Origin: a virus
Reading direction: 5' to 3' (one strand)
Length of the DNA stretch: 32,376 bases
IMG/VR virus record: IMGVR_UViG_3300037153_000119
Coordinates: 1-32,376 of that record
Shown: piece by piece, positions 1 to 6,655 of the stretch
Position numbering within the stretch: the stretch's first letter is position 1
Layout: each line of letters begins with the position of its first letter
The notes under the pieces: generated by a model
What the model was told of the DNA's origin: nothing
Database searches by the model: none
What the model saw: only the letters and a program-made list of their open reading frames with translations
Program-made: the position numbers and the translations under genes

Positions 1-2
1 AG

Positions 3-449
3 GTCAACGAGGAGCTCGGTTACCAGATGGCCAGGTGGGCGACCGGGCACGATATCGAGATCCGTCCCACGCGCCCCGGTGCTGCGGCCGCGGCGCCGGC
101 GTCCGACACCGCGACGTCAAGCCGTAGAACATCACCCGCGCCGCCGCCGCGCCAGCCTGTCGACCGCCCACGAGCGGCTGTTCTCGTCGAGCGCTACGAC
201 GCATGCCGGTCGCGCGAGGAGCTCGAGCGGATCAAGTCGGACGCTCGAGAGGTGTGGGACTCGATCCCCCGCGGCGCGGCGCGAACGGACGTGACCGAGG
301 CGTTCAAGCGCGCTGAGGCGCGCGTCGCGGCGGCGAGCTCGAGCTCGAACTCGATCCAGCCGCCGCCGGTCGATGACGACGAAGCGCGCGAGATCCTCGC
401 CGACGAAGCCGCGCGCAACGCGCAGGACGGAGACAACGGTGCACCCTGA
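3..449 (+). CDS. C-terminal fragment of an early phage protein (5' truncated by window)
   Basis: The frame is open to the left edge of the window, so this is probably the 3' part of a longer gene and the ATG at 27 need not be its start. After a Pro/Ala/Arg-rich linker there is a compact helical, charged tail (Y-D-A-C-R-S-R-E-E-L-E-R-I) and an acidic end (V-D-D-D-E-A-R-E-I-L). Short helical tails of this kind are common at the C-termini of phage recombination proteins such as RecT-type annealases or exonucleases. The SMC-like ATPase downstream fits a recombination or replication operon, but no catalytic motif is visible and the identity is unknown. It overlaps the next gene by 11 nt. Confidence 0.5.
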   Translation, partial: VNEELGYQMARWATGHDIEIRPTRPGAAAAAPASDTATSSRRTSPAPPPRQPVDRPRAAVLVERYDACRSREELERIKSDAREVWDSIPRGAARTDVTEAFKRAEARVAAASSSSNSIQPPPVDDDEAREILADEAARNAQDGDNGAP

Positions 450-609
450 TCCGAGAGCGACCATCGTCGCGATCGCGATCGGCTTGAGCATCCTCGTCGT
501 GATGCTCGTCCCGATCGCGATCGCGCTTCTGATCACCAATCTCTGGCGAGCGTGGCGCAGCGCACGCCGCCGCAACCATCTGCAGCGAACAGGAGGCTAC
601 ATCCGATGA
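439..609 (+). CDS. Small single-pass membrane protein, unknown function
   Basis: This 56-residue protein has one strongly hydrophobic segment (about residues 7-33, rich in Ile, Val, Leu and Ala) followed by an Arg-rich stretch (R-A-W-R-S-A-R-R-R). That predicts an inner-membrane anchor with a cytoplasmic basic tail. I chose the GTG at 439, which overlaps the previous stop, because the upstream part of the frame lies inside the preceding gene and is not hydrophobic. Its stop overlaps the ATG of the next gene (ATGA at 606), so the genes look translationally coupled. I do not recognise a family. Confidence 0.55.
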   Translation: MHPDPRATIVAIAIGLSILVVMLVPIAIALLITNLWRAWRSARRRNHLQRTGGYIR

Positions 610-992
610 AGGCAGAGAACCACGTACCCAACACGACCCAGGTGGGCATCGCTCCGACGCGCCTACCGCCGACGATGCGCACGCGCCTCGCGGGATGGTG
701 CAAGATCGGGATCGATTTCTGTAACAAGGTCGGCGCTCCCCGCGTCGGTCAGCTGATCATGGCGCTCGAGCTCGCGCTACTCGATCTCGCTGCTTCCGAG
801 CTGCGGCTGCAGCAGCTCGAGCGGCGAGCGCGCAAGGCTGAGAGCGAACTCGCCGGCGCGCGCGCCGTGATCGAGCAGCTGCGGCAGGAAGCGGCGCGCG
901 TCGCCGCTGAGGAATTTGTCGCCGAGCCGACGCGCGTGCGGCCCGACGCTGATCCAGTCGTGGCCCGCTGCCGCACCGTTGAGGAATGCTGA
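606..992 (+). CDS. Coiled-coil hypothetical protein
   Basis: This 128-residue protein starts at an ATG 10 nt after a strong AGGAGG ribosome binding site and overlaps the previous stop. Residues about 50-100 form a heptad-like helix rich in Leu, Ala, Glu and Arg (L-E-L-A-L-L-D-L-A through the A-R-A-V-I-E-Q-L-R-Q-E region), a likely coiled coil. The N-terminal half is basic. It lies directly upstream of the SMC-like ATPase and could be its partner or a DNA-associated accessory protein, which is inferred only from position. No family is recognised. Confidence 0.6.
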   Translation: MKAENHVPNTTQVGIAPTRLPPTMRTRLAGWCKIGIDFCNKVGAPRVGQLIMALELALLDLAASELRLQQLERRARKAESELAGARAVIEQLRQEAARVAAEEFVAEPTRVRPDADPVVARCRTVEEC

Positions 993-2317
993 TGCTGATC
1001 ACGGCCCTCACGATCGACGACTACGAGGGTGTTCGACACGTCAGGATCACCCCGGCCGCCGACAGCTACCTGATCCTGATAGCCGGTCGAAACAAGCAAG
1101 GCAAGACATCGACGCTCAACGCGATCAGCGCCGCGCTCGGCGGTGCCAAGGCTGTCGCCGCCGATCCGGTACGGCACGGAGCCAAACTCGCCTCGATCAA
1201 GATCGAGCTCGACGGCGGGGCACTGATCGTCGAACGCACGATCGAGCCCGGCGGCCCGCCGCAGCTCGTCGTGCGTGATGCCGACGGCCCAGTCCGGCGC
1301 CCGCAACAACTGCTCGACCGGCTGCTCGGCGCGCGGTTCCTCGATCCGCTTGCGTTCCTGCGCTTGCCACAAGGCGACCAGCGCGCGGCGCTGATGCGCA
1401 TCATCCCGGGCGCGGCCGAGATCCAGCAGCTCGATGAGCGTCGCGAGCGCACGTTTAGGCTGCGCACCGAGACCGGGCGCAAACTGGCCATGGCGAGCGG
1501 CGAGATGCAGCGCCTGCCGCCGGCGGCCGAGCCGTTGACCCCGATCGACGTCGCCGCGCTGGTCGCCGAGAACGCCCGGTTCGCGCAGCAGCAGCGCGCC
1601 GGCGACGGGCTCGGCAACGTGGTCGCGCTCGCCGAGGCCAAGCTGCGAGCCGCTGAGGAACAGGCAACCAAGACCAGCGACCGGATCGCTGCGCTCGAGC
1701 GCGAGCTCGCCGAGACGCGCATCGCGCTCGGTGGGTGGGAGGGCGCGATCGCCGGGCACACCGAGCAGCTCGAGCACGCCCGGCAGCAGCTCGCCGCCGC
1801 CGCCAGCGCATGGGCATCGAGCGCGCCGCGGCGCGCCGACGTCGAGCAGCTGCTGGCCAACGCCGGCGAGCACAACCGGCGCGCGGTCGAGATCGCCGGA
1901 TCGAACGCGCGCCGCGACGAGACGCAGCGCGCGGTCGACAAGCTCGGCGCCGAGGTCGACAAGCTGACCGAGGCGATCGCCGGCATCGACAATCGCAAGG
2001 CGCAGATCCTCGCCGACGCGCAGCTGCCGGTAGACGGGCTCGAGCTCGCCGACGACGGGATCCTCGTCGCCGGCGTGCCGTTCGCGCAGGCGGCCGCGTC
2101 CGATCAGATCCGCGTGGCGCTCGCACTGGCCATCGCCGGCAGCGCTGGGCTGGACGACATCTGCGTGCGCGACGGCGCGCTGCTCGACGATGAGTCGCTC
2201 AAGCTGATCGCCGAGCACGCCGAGCGCGCTGGGAAACGCCTGTGGGTGGAGCGTGTCGGCACCGCGGATCCCGGTGCGATCGTGATCCAGGATGGCCAGA
2301 TCGCTGGTGCACCATGA
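992..2317 (+). CDS. SMC/RecF-like AAA ATPase of phage recombination operon
   Basis: This 441-residue protein is a P-loop ATPase of the SbcC/RecF/SMC type. The Walker A motif is G-R-N-K-Q-G-K-T-S at about residues 32-40, after a beta-strand start (I-T-A-L-T-I-D-D-Y) typical of RecF and SMC heads. The middle third is a long Ala/Glu/Arg-rich coiled coil. The C-terminal head holds D-Q-I-R-V-A-L-A-L-A-I-A-G, in the place of a signature-like helix, then D-D-I-C-V-R-D-G-A-L-L-D-D-E-S, a plausible Walker B/D-loop. Phages often place such proteins next to recombinases or nucleases, where they may act on DNA ends. An ATG at 986 is possible, but GAGG at 981-984 is correctly spaced only for 992. It is coupled to the neighbour on each side. 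Confidence 0.8.
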   Translation: MLITALTIDDYEGVRHVRITPAADSYLILIAGRNKQGKTSTLNAISAALGGAKAVAADPVRHGAKLASIKIELDGGALIVERTIEPGGPPQLVVRDADGPVRRPQQLLDRLLGARFLDPLAFLRLPQGDQRAALMRIIPGAAEIQQLDERRERTFRLRTETGRKLAMASGEMQRLPPAAEPLTPIDVAALVAENARFAQQQRAGDGLGNVVALAEAKLRAAEEQATKTSDRIAALERELAETRIALGGWEGAIAGHTEQLEHARQQLAAAASAWASSAPRRADVEQLLANAGEHNRRAVEIAGSNARRDETQRAVDKLGAEVDKLTEAIAGIDNRKAQILADAQLPVDGLELADDGILVAGVPFAQAAASDQIRVALALAIAGSAGLDDICVRDGALLDDESLKLIAEHAERAGKRLWVERVGTADPGAIVIQDGQIAGAP

Positions 2318-2493
2318 TGACGTTCGGCGATCTGCTGGTCGCGTTCGCTACAGCGCTGCTCGTGCGCGAGGCGTTCCGCGGCGTGCTGCCGCCCGACGTC
2401 CACATCGAGGCGGTGCGCGTGCTGCCGAGCCACGTGAGCGGCGTCAGGATCGCGCCCGGCTCGTACATCCTGATCGATTGGAGCCGGCTGTGA
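2314..2493 (+). CDS. Small hypothetical protein
   Basis: This 59-residue protein has an N-terminal hydrophobic helix (F-G-D-L-L-V-A-F-A-T-A-L-L-V) and a C-terminal half that looks beta-rich (G-V-R-I-A-P-G-S-Y-I-L-I-D-W). Its ATG overlaps the stop of the ATPase gene and its stop overlaps the GTG of the next gene, so it is an integral member of the operon. The helix is short for a membrane span and could be amphipathic. The family is unknown. Confidence 0.5.
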   Translation: MMTFGDLLVAFATALLVREAFRGVLPPDVHIEAVRVLPSHVSGVRIAPGSYILIDWSRL

Positions 2494-3134
2494 GACGCGA
2501 CCCGGCACCGCTGCAGTGGCCGCCGCGACTGCCGCGCACGAAGCCCGGCGGTCGCAAGCGCTCGAGCTTTGGGGGTCGCGGTGGCCGAGATGCGCTTTCG
2601 CCTTTCGCCACTGGCAAGGAGGTGTGCGCCGAGCTCGACCGGCTCGGCGCGTCGACGTGGGTGATCACGTCGAACCTGCCCTCGCGTGGTCCCGAGGGGA
2701 TACCGCTCGCCGACGCGCCGAGCGGCGAAGACCCGGGGATCGCGGTCTGGTTCCAGTACCGCCGCGTCGAGCGCGCGATCGCGTGCGACCGCTGGTATCG
2801 CCCGGAGGAAAACCTGCGCGCGATCGCGAAGTCGATCGAGGCGATGCGCGGGCTTGAGCGCTGGGGTGTCGCCGACGTGATGACGAACGTGTTCACCGGG
2901 TTCGCAGCCGCGTTGCCGCCCGGCGCCGACGAGCCGCGGCCGATCCTCTGGCGTGACGTGCTCGGCGGAAACTGGCCAGCAGGTATCGATGCGGTCGATG
3001 CGCTGGCGCTCGCCAAGGCGCGGCACCGTCGCCTCATGGAGAGCGAGCACCTCGACGCCGGCGGCAGCTCGGAGCGCATGCTCGAGCTCAACCTGGCGCT
3101 CGAGGCCGCGCGCTCGGAGCTCGGCGGCGCGTGA
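2490..3134 (+). CDS. Degenerate J-domain-like phage protein
   Basis: This 214-residue protein starts at a GTG that overlaps the previous stop (GTGA). The sequence matches my memory of proteins annotated as J domain-containing in phages and bacteria: an N-terminal P-L-Q-W-P-P-R-L-P-R-T, a core of I-A-V-W-F-Q-Y followed by A-C-D-R-W-Y-R-P-E-E-N-L-R-A-I, then an I-E-A-M-R-G-L-E-R-W-G helix, W-R-D-V-L-G, and a C-terminal helical pair (A-K-A-R-H-R-R-L to L-N-L-A-L-E-A-A). The C-terminal pair has J-domain spacing, but the canonical His-Pro-Asp is not present, so DnaK stimulation is doubtful. It is the last gene of the + operon; the next gene converges after 9 nt. Confidence 0.6.
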   Translation: MRRDPAPLQWPPRLPRTKPGGRKRSSFGGRGGRDALSPFATGKEVCAELDRLGASTWVITSNLPSRGPEGIPLADAPSGEDPGIAVWFQYRRVERAIACDRWYRPEENLRAIAKSIEAMRGLERWGVADVMTNVFTGFAAALPPGADEPRPILWRDVLGGNWPAGIDAVDALALAKARHRRLMESEHLDAGGSSERMLELNLALEAARSELGGA

Positions 3135-3143
3135 GCCTTCCGC

Positions 3144-3575
3144 TTACGGAGTCCAGAAGGTAGTGCACGTCCCAGCACCACCCGGGCCCGTTGGTAGGCA
3201 CTGCGCCGGCGAACCGTGGCACACCACCTGCGTGCAGTACACGTCACCGTTGGACCACGGGTTACACAGCAACCCAGGCGAGCACGAGTCCGGCAGAGGT
3301 TGCTGTTCCTCGGGCGCTATCGGCTCGTGCGTGTTCTGAACGAAGCACCTTCCGGTCTGCGAGCCCTCTCTGGTCTCACGCGACAAACAGACCGCTCCTG
3401 CGCCGCAACCCTGGACGCCTTGGCAGAAGATGTTGCCGAGCACTCCAGGGCTGCAGGTCATCGGGTTGCACTGCGAAACCCCGGACTCCTGAAACGCCTC
3501 GTCCTGAAACGCCTCGTCGAGCGTGAGGGCGCAGGACGCAAACAACAGCAGACAGCACACCAGCACTTGCTTCAT
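3144..3575 (-). CDS. Cysteine-rich lipoprotein with two related six-Cys halves
   Basis: This 143-residue protein has a lipoprotein signal: Lys near the N-terminus, a hydrophobic run and the lipobox F-A-S-C, with Cys15 the predicted lipidated residue. A short duplication follows (D-E-A-F-Q then D-E-A-F-Q-E). The mature part holds two related halves of six cysteines each. One runs through C-S-P-G-V-L-G-N-I-F-C and A-V-C-L, the other through C-S-P-G-L-L-C-N and A-Q-C-L, suggesting tandem disulfide-stabilised modules. Such Cys-rich lipoproteins are common in myxobacterial genomes. It is the last gene of the leftward region, after the endolysin. It could be a lysogenic-conversion or superinfection-exclusion protein, or an outer-membrane lysis factor; none of these is shown. 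Confidence 0.65.
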   Translation of the reverse strand: MKQVLVCCLLLFASCALTLDEAFQDEAFQESGVSQCNPMTCSPGVLGNIFCQGVQGCGAGAVCLSRETREGSQTGRCFVQNTHEPIAPEEQQPLPDSCSPGLLCNPWSNGDVYCTQVVCHGSPAQCLPTGPGGAGTCTTFWTP

Positions 3576-3595
3576 GACCTACTCTGTACACCCAT

Positions 3596-3612
3596 CGAGA
3601 CCGCGGGTCTCG
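3596..3612. promoter_or_regulatory. Inverted repeat between endolysin and lipoprotein genes
   Basis: CGAGACC-gcg-GGTCTCG is a perfect 7-bp dyad with a 3-nt centre. It lies 21 nt upstream of the lipoprotein start at 3575 and next to the hairpin at 3619-3634. It could be a terminator stem or an operator for the lipoprotein gene. There is no T-run. Confidence 0.35.
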
Positions 3613-3618
3613 GGCTTT

Positions 3619-3634
3619 CGCTCACGGGTGAGCG
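3619..3634. terminator. Hairpin repeat, copy 1, abutting the endolysin stop
   Basis: CGCTCAC-GG-GTGAGCG is a 7-bp dyad that begins directly after the TAA of the M23 gene in the direction of transcription. The same core, with the flanking GCTTTCGCTC, recurs at 28809-28824 and in variant form at 19556-19575. It is placed like a terminator of the lysis unit but lacks a clear U-tract. Confidence 0.45.
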
Positions 3635-4309
3635 TTAGCGCAGCAGGTACGGGGCCGGGTCGGTGGGGCTGTACGGGCCGACCGGGCTCACCTCGAAGTG
3701 CAGGTGTCGCCCGTCGCGGTCGCTGGGGTTGTGGCCCACGAGCCCGAGCGTGTCGCCGATCTCGACGTGCTGGCCCGGACGCACGCGCACGTCGAGCAGA
3801 TGAAAGTAGCCCGACCGGAGCCCGTTGCCGTGGTCGATCCACACGTACCAGCCGGTTGCGCTGTTGGCCGCGGCGCGCACAGTGCCGGCGGCGGCAGCGA
3901 GCGCGGGCACGCCGAACGGCACGACCCACGCCGGCGAGCCGTCGGGCTTGCGACCCTCGCATCCGCCGTCGCCGACGAAGTTGGGCACGTCACCAGGCTT
4001 CCAGCGGTAGAACCAGTCGCACCCGTTGTGTGTCGGGCGGTCGGGCGGTCGGAACGAGCTCGTGACCTCCGCGTGGCGCCCGTCGGGCAGCGGCGGCAGC
4101 GGGCACGCCAGGAACGGGGCGACGACCGGGGGCGGCGCGCGCCTTGCGATCGACGCGTCCAGCGATTCGATCGTGGCCGGCCCGGCCTGGCCATCAACGA
4201 CGAGCGGGCCATGATGCGCCTGCCAGAACAGCACGAGCTCGGTGATGTGCCACGGCTTGAGCTCTCTGGCGTCCAGCTGGCGCGCGTTGTATTCGTCGGC
4301 GGCGGTCAC
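3635..4309 (-). CDS. M23 metallopeptidase endolysin with N-terminal peptidoglycan-binding-like segment
   Basis: This 224-residue protein is a predicted zinc endopeptidase that would cut peptide cross-links in peptidoglycan at lysis. The LytM/M23 ligands are visible: H-N-G-C-D (His94 and Asp98), the catalytic-side His170 in S-G-Y-F-H-L, and H-L-H-F (His202 and His204). Residues about 35-50 (L-V-V-D-G-Q-A-G-P-A-T-I-E-S-L) match the core of the PG_binding_1 fold. There is no signal peptide, so export would need a holin, and the neighbouring membrane proteins are candidates. It starts at a GTG that overlaps the upstream stop (GTGA). Confidence 0.88.
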   Translation of the reverse strand: MTAADEYNARQLDARELKPWHITELVLFWQAHHGPLVVDGQAGPATIESLDASIARRAPPPVVAPFLACPLPPLPDGRHAEVTSSFRPPDRPTHNGCDWFYRWKPGDVPNFVGDGGCEGRKPDGSPAWVVPFGVPALAAAAGTVRAAANSATGWYVWIDHGNGLRSGYFHLLDVRVRPGQHVEIGDTLGLVGHNPSDRDGRHLHFEVSPVGPYSPTDPAPYLLR

Positions 4310-4542
4310 TCGGACTCGATGGGGATGAAGTCGAGGTAGTAAAACGCGCCGAGCTTGAACCGTTCGAGCGCTGCAGGGTTATCGACCTGCATCTCGAGCG
4401 ACGCCGATGGGGTTGCCTTGGCGAACCGCTGATCCTCGGGAATCGACGTGTCGTAGCACGCGCTAAATTTCATGCTCTTGGAGTTCTTGCTCCAAGCGTG
4501 CTCGGTGATCGACTGAAGTTGCATCTTGCATCGAACGGCCAT
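4306..4542 (-). CDS. Conserved small phage protein, unknown function
   Basis: This 78-residue protein has a good ribosome binding site (GGGAGG about 6 nt before the ATG). The pattern M-x-V-R-C-K-x-x-L-x-S-I-T, then F-A-K-A-T-P-S-A-S-L-E-M, V-D-N-P and Y-Y-L-D-F matches, as I remember it, a widespread family of hypothetical phage proteins. No biochemical role is known to me. It is translationally coupled to the endolysin. The fold is probably a small beta-rich domain. Confidence 0.65.
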   Translation of the reverse strand: MAVRCKMQLQSITEHAWSKNSKSMKFSACYDTSIPEDQRFAKATPSASLEMQVDNPAALERFKLGAFYYLDFIPIESE

Positions 4543-4598
4543 GTTGGCCTCCCTTCGATGCGCAGAATAGCACCGCGCGAGGTCCCCGAGCGCGTCGA

Positions 4599-4886
4599 TC
4601 AGCCGCTCGGAAACCGCTGGTCGAGCCGGGCATCCTCGCCGGCGCGGTCGGCGGCGAGGTCGGCGTGCGCTTGGCGGAACTGCTCCATCAGCTCGTCGGG
4701 CGTGAGCGCGCCGGCTGCGGTCTGCTCGAGCGCCCGCAGCGCGCCGTCGATCACCGCGAGCCCGGTCGCGGCCGCGGCGCCGCCGAGGTTCGTCGCGCCC
4801 TGTACGACCATCAGGAACGAGACGAGATCCTCGAGCTCGGGCGAGATGGCGCGAAGCTTGTCGGTAATGGCGGTGAGCGTGCTCAT
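4599..4886 (-). CDS. Small helical phage protein of the lysis region
   Basis: This 95-residue protein has a central Gly/Ala-rich hydrophobic stretch (G-A-T-N-L-G-G-A-A-A-A-T-G-L-A-V) that could be a weak membrane segment. The charged helical tail contains T-P-D-E-L-M-E-Q-F-R-Q-A and ends D-A-R-L-D-Q-R-F-P-S-G. Tails of this form occur in uncharacterised phage proteins near the lysis genes. Its ATG overlaps the stop of the upstream membrane protein (ATGA). A holin-associated role is possible from position only. Confidence 0.5.
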   Translation of the reverse strand: MSTLTAITDKLRAISPELEDLVSFLMVVQGATNLGGAAAATGLAVIDGALRALEQTAAGALTPDELMEQFRQAHADLAADRAGEDARLDQRFPSG

Positions 4887-5608
4887 GGTCCTGTTCCTTG
4901 GGTGATCAACGTGACCGCATCGATCGCGTTGGCCAGGGCCTGCCGGGCGCCGGCGAGCGACGGGTCATCGTTGAGGGTGTTGGCCGCGTCGATCGCGGCG
5001 CGCGCGACGTCGACAGCGAGCCAGGCCTTGTCGGTCTTGTCGCGGAACGCCTTGAGTTGCGCGACGCCGGTTGGCTTGTCGGGAGCCGCGTCGATGATCT
5101 CGTTCGCGTGCTGGCGCTCGTAGGCTCGCAGGGATCCCGAGAGCGTCTGTACGCCGCTCTGTAGCGATCCGAGCGTCGCGGCGCGCGAGCTCATGCTGCC
5201 GCCGCACCCGGTGGCGCCGGCAGCGGCACCGAGCCCGAGCAGCACCAGGGCGAGCACGGCAACCGGCCCGATCGTCGGCGCCTTGGGCGGCGGCGGCAGT
5301 CGCGACTCGATGTCGGCCAGCTTGTTGTGCAGCTCGTCCAGCGCGGCCGCAGCGCGGTCGTCCCATGTGCTTTCGGTTCGCGGCGCGGTGAAGTGCAGGA
5401 TCCCGCGCGCGGCATCGATCGCTAGCCCGGCGCCGGCGACGATCAGCGCGATCAGCGCCATCACGTCCCCCATCGACCAGCCTACCGCCGGCGTAGGTGG
5501 CGGGGACTCGGCGGCGAGCGCGGCTGGCACGAACAGCACCAGGGCGGCGAGTAGAGCGAGCGGGAACGCGAGCAGCAGGCGGTAACGTGTCAGCTTGGTT
5601 TTTCCCAT
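4883..5608 (-). CDS. Membrane protein with internal lipobox-like segment, lysis region
   Basis: This 241-residue protein has an N-terminal hydrophobic segment (residues about 8-32), a second span (about 43-67), and a third hydrophobic stretch (P-V-A-V-L-A-L-V-L-L-G-L-G) that ends in G-A-T-G-C, which looks like a lipoprotein lipobox. The C-terminal part is helical and soluble-looking (R-A-Y-E-R-Q-H-A-N-E-I-I-D). It may combine a holin or inner-membrane part with a lipoprotein-like part, or be two proteins if an internal start is used. The ATG at 5608 is chosen because promoter motif 6 puts its GATC 11 nt upstream and because the upstream gene stops at 5613. No family is recognised. Confidence 0.5.
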   Translation of the reverse strand: MGKTKLTRYRLLLAFPLALLAALVLFVPAALAAESPPPTPAVGWSMGDVMALIALIVAGAGLAIDAARGILHFTAPRTESTWDDRAAAALDELHNKLADIESRLPPPPKAPTIGPVAVLALVLLGLGAAAGATGCGGSMSSRAATLGSLQSGVQTLSGSLRAYERQHANEIIDAAPDKPTGVAQLKAFRDKTDKAWLAVDVARAAIDAANTLNDDPSLAGARQALANAIDAVTLITQGTGP

Positions 5609-5612
5609 GCCG

Positions 5613-5861
5613 TCACTTGGATCCGCTGTCAATCCTGCTGTCAACCCCGGCGTCATCCGGCGGAACGACGGGCGGACTGCCGCGGCACGAGCCGAAGGCG
5701 CAGAACGCGCACCGCTGCAGCGGGTCGCCCTTGCACTCGATGTTCGAGTTGCACAGCCGGCCGCACGTAAGCACAGGCGGCGGTGTCTGCGGCTGGTCTC
5801 GGCAGTCGTTGCAGCTGCACGCGATGATCACGACGAGAGCGGCGGTCAGTACATGGCGCAT
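5613..5861 (-). CDS. Small cysteine-rich lipoprotein (possible o-spanin-like lysis protein)
   Basis: This 82-residue protein has a short signal peptide ending V-V-I-I-A-C, so Cys15 is the likely lipidated residue. Eight more cysteines follow in the next 45 residues or so (C-N-D-C, C-G-R-L-C, C-A-F-C and others). The end contains P-P-D-D-A-G-V-D-S, a linker style very common in myxobacterial lipoproteins. Small lipoproteins in lysis cassettes are often outer-membrane spanins (Rz1-like), and the gene overlaps the membrane protein upstream by 16 nt, as Rz/Rz1 pairs often do. The cysteine richness is atypical for Rz1, so a cargo lipoprotein is the alternative. Confidence 0.55.
   Translation of the reverse strand: MRHVLTAALVVIIACSCNDCRDQPQTPPPVLTCGRLCNSNIECKGDPLQRCAFCAFGSCRGSPPVVPPDDAGVDSRIDSGSK
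5620..5645 (-). promoter_or_regulatory. Late promoter motif 6, upstream of lysis-region membrane protein
   Basis: Read on the - strand it is GTTGACA, 15 nt, GATC, followed by 11 nt and ATG 5608. It lies inside the 3' end of the small lipoprotein gene. A second TTGACA occurs within the spacer. Confidence 0.5.
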
Positions 5862-6460
5862 GGTTCCCCCGGTTTGCTGACAAGGTGCAGGACATCACAC
5901 GGAGCGCTCTGCGAGAGCTTGTCGGGCACGGTCCACAGCCTCGAATCCGGCACGCCGTCCGGATTGTCCGGCCCGCGGTTGCCGGGCAGCGGATCGCGAC
6001 CCGACAGCCGGTGTAGCGCGCGGCGCAGCTCGCGCACGTCGAGCTTGAGCTCGTCGATCTGATGCTGCAGCAAGCCCGTCATCTCGGCGATACGGCGCAG
6101 CATCTCGGCGCGGTCGTCGGCGACGGTCTGCCGCAGCACAGCAGAGCGCTCCTCGGCGACCGCGGACTCTTGGATTCGGTGCACCGAGTACAAGGCGACG
6201 CCGCCGAGGTTGGCCAGCGCGATCGTGACGCCGGCGATCAGCCAACGTCGCGTGCGCTTCGAGAGCGTGTCGGCGCGCGCGACCCACAAGGCGATCGCGT
6301 GGCCGCGGAGCACGACCTTCGCGAACATCCACCATGGAACCGCGGCGCCGTCGTGCAGATCGGCTTGCTTGCCGAGCAGCCGCTCGTGTGGCGTCGGCTC
6401 CTGCGCCAGATAGTCGGCCGGCGGGGTGATGTCGATGTCGGTGCTGCCGGTGTTGTCCAC
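5846..6460 (-). CDS. Membrane protein with cytoplasmic N-terminus and coiled coil (holin or i-spanin-like)
   Basis: This protein of about 204 residues has a polar N-terminus (T-D-I-D-I-T-P-P-A-D-Y), an amphipathic Trp-containing stretch, one clear membrane span (W-L-I-A-G-V-T-I-A-L-A-N-L-G-G-V-A-L) and then a long coiled coil (D-R-A-E-M-L-R-R-I-A and L-K-L-D-V-R-E-L-R-R). One span plus a periplasmic coiled coil is i-spanin-like topology, and the overlap with a small lipoprotein gene supports that, but no spanin family is recognised. The start is uncertain: the frame is open to 6592, but GTG 6460 lies 12 nt after the GATC of promoter motif 7. GTG 6478 is an alternative. Confidence 0.55.
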   Translation of the reverse strand: MDNTGSTDIDITPPADYLAQEPTPHERLLGKQADLHDGAAVPWWMFAKVVLRGHAIALWVARADTLSKRTRRWLIAGVTIALANLGGVALYSVHRIQESAVAEERSAVLRQTVADDRAEMLRRIAEMTGLLQHQIDELKLDVRELRRALHRLSGRDPLPGNRGPDNPDGVPDSRLWTVPDKLSQSAPCDVLHLVSKPGEPCAMY

Positions 6461-6655
6461 GTCGGCAGTCAGGATCACACCGCGACACGGAACGCAACGC
6501 GGAGCAAGCCGCCGCAGCCGTGCTTCGCTCCACTCCGGACTCCGGATTGGGACATCTTGACGGCGACTACGATTTTTGTAGTCCACGGCCACCTATCCAG
6601 CGCCTTATTTCTAGGCGGGCGATGGGCGCTCGCCGATTGTTGAGCGGAGGATGCA
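6461..6655. other. Divergent intergenic region, lysis gene / cargo lipoprotein
   Basis: This stretch separates the leftward lysis gene from the rightward lipoprotein. It holds promoter motif 7 (6473-6498) and a 6-bp inverted repeat GACTAC/GTAGTC at 6565-6583 with an AT-rich 7-nt loop. It also holds a TTGACG at 6557 facing right and a GGAGG ribosome binding site before 6656. If the lysis gene starts further upstream in its open frame (to 6592), part of this is coding. Confidence 0.4.
6473..6498 (-). promoter_or_regulatory. Late promoter motif 7 (degenerate), upstream of lysis unit
   Basis: Read on the - strand it is GTTGCGT, 15 nt ending TGT, GATC, followed by 12 nt and GTG 6460. The upstream box keeps only GTTG of the consensus, but spacing and distance to the start match the other copies. 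Confidence 0.4.

Noticed and set aside
749-2218. Long open frame antisense to the ATPase gene
   Set aside because: It is explained by high GC and the codon pattern of the sense gene. It is compositionally odd, has no motif or ribosome binding site, and the sense protein has a clear Walker A.
3137-3150. TCCG-CTTA-CGGA dyad between the convergent operons as a terminator
   Set aside because: The stem is only about 4-5 bp, has no T-run and overlaps the lipoprotein stop codon. It is too weak.
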